DNA from: Acidobacteriota bacterium
GTDB lineage: Bacteria > Acidobacteriota > Polarisedimenticolia > J045
Assembly: GCA_027064265.1 (NCBI GenBank)
Contig: JAMOQA010000569.1
Span: 1-5,701 of the forward strand
Direction: 5' to 3'
DNA length: 5,701 nt
The notes beneath the pieces are model-generated. The model was not told the origin of the DNA. It saw only the letters and a list, made by a program, of their open reading frames with translations, and made no database searches. Of the stretch, positions 5,225 to 5,701 are shown piece after piece (the stretch's first letter is position 1; each line of letters opens with the position of its first letter). The position numbers and the translations under genes are program-made.

Positions 5225-5701
5225 ATGGCTGACTGGAAATCGCCGATGCGCGCCGACCCGAGCGAGTGGCTCGTCCTCAACGCGTCGGCGCCGATCAAGT
5301 TCCGCCTCCTGACGGAGCTTCACTCGCTGACCACCGAGGACCCGCACGTCGCGCGCCTCCAGGAGGAGTGCCTCGCCTGGGCCCCGGCGAAGCGGGAGTT
5401 GCGCAACCAGCGCAAGGACGGGTCGTGGGGTGGCCGCATCCACGCCGGCGACCCGAAGAAGGCGGAGCGCAGCACGGAGAAGATCCTCTGGAGCTTCTAC
5501 GAGCTGACCTGGGATCGGCACCACTTCAAGGAGATCCGCACGGCGGCGAAGCTCCTCAAGACGTTCCTCTACGTCAAGAAGGAGATTCCCCTCTTCGAGT
5601 TCCAGGCCCAGGTCAAGCAGGACCCCGTGCGCGAGCGCCACGCGCGCTGGTTCCTCCGGACCGTCGCCCTCGGACTCCTCCTGCGCGGCGGCTGGGAGAC
5701 C
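5225..5701 (+). CDS. Uncharacterised protein with terpenoid-cyclase/prenyltransferase-like (alpha-toroid) motif, 3' part off window
   Basis: 159 codons, open at the right edge. The ATG follows AGGAG (5214-5218) by six bases and lies 31 bp after carA, so the two are probably co-transcribed. I do not recognise a named gene. Residues 14-60 have a pattern (EWLVLNASAPIKFRLLTELH, TEDPHV, then a helix) like proteins whose N-terminus reads 'WLL...DP.VRYRLL..LL...ED..V'. NQRKDGSWGG (61-70) resembles the Q-x-x-D-G-S-W repeat of the squalene-cyclase/prenyltransferase alpha-toroid fold. STEKILWSFYELTW and the next segment read as paired helices. There is no signal peptide, and the short hydrophobic stretch VALGLLL (147-153) is too short to be a clear membrane span. 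Catalytic residues would lie beyond the window, so enzyme or binding role is unknown. The link to CarA is by position only. Confidence 0.85.
   Translation, partial: MADWKSPMRADPSEWLVLNASAPIKFRLLTELHSLTTEDPHVARLQEECLAWAPAKRELRNQRKDGSWGGRIHAGDPKKAERSTEKILWSFYELTWDRHHFKEIRTAAKLLKTFLYVKKEIPLFEFQAQVKQDPVRERHARWFLRTVALGLLLRGGWET

Noticed and set aside
3871..5298. Minus-strand open frame of 475 codons opposite carA
   Set aside because: Shadow of carA; no motifs, and it also crosses both promoters.
3846..5312. Plus-strand frame of 488 codons overlapping carA in another frame
   Set aside because: Low-complexity Pro/Arg/Gly translation; carA in the true frame has an intact catalytic triad.
1..5701. 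Mobile elements, CRISPR arrays, attachment sites next to the tRNA
   Set aside because: No direct repeats of the tRNA 3' end, transposase, integrase or regularly spaced repeats were seen; the genes are all ordinary chromosomal types.

Overview
This is a very GC-rich bacterial housekeeping segment. It holds two divergently transcribed blocks on either side of an intergenic promoter region at about 3802-4038. Extreme G/C at codon third positions, Shine-Dalgarno sites ahead of most genes, a tRNA with an encoded CCA end and sigma70-like promoters all point to a bacterium. The genes are too universal to name a phylum with confidence, and nothing suggests phage, plasmid, IS element or CRISPR.

The left block is read leftward from a TTGACA-N17-TAGCAT promoter. 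Its order is: a short leader hairpin, tRNA-Val(GAC), a 20-bp stem followed by a U-rich tract, thrS (threonyl-tRNA synthetase, GTG start), a 9-bp hairpin, rpmI (bL35), a 7-bp hairpin, rplT (bL20), and then, one base after the rplT stop, a GTG-started THUMP-type RNA methyltransferase that runs off the left edge. The theme is translation: a tRNA, a synthetase, two large-subunit proteins and a probable rRNA/tRNA-modifying enzyme. infC, which commonly lies between thrS and rpmI, is absent from that place, and pheS/pheT, often found after rplT, are replaced here by the methyltransferase.

The right block is read rightward from a TTGCCC-N17-TACAAT promoter. A structured leader of about 100 nt precedes carA, the small (glutaminase) subunit of carbamoyl-phosphate synthetase. 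Then, 31 bp downstream, comes the start of an unnamed protein with a QxxDGSWGG motif resembling terpenoid-cyclase/prenyltransferase (alpha-toroid) repeats, cut by the right edge. carB is not next to carA.

I see no clearly new enzymatic system. The most unusual part is the regulatory architecture. A terminator-like hairpin separates tRNA-Val from thrS with almost no room for another promoter. Each ribosomal-protein gene has a stable hairpin just upstream of its Shine-Dalgarno site. carA is linked to an uncharacterised toroid-like protein rather than to carB.
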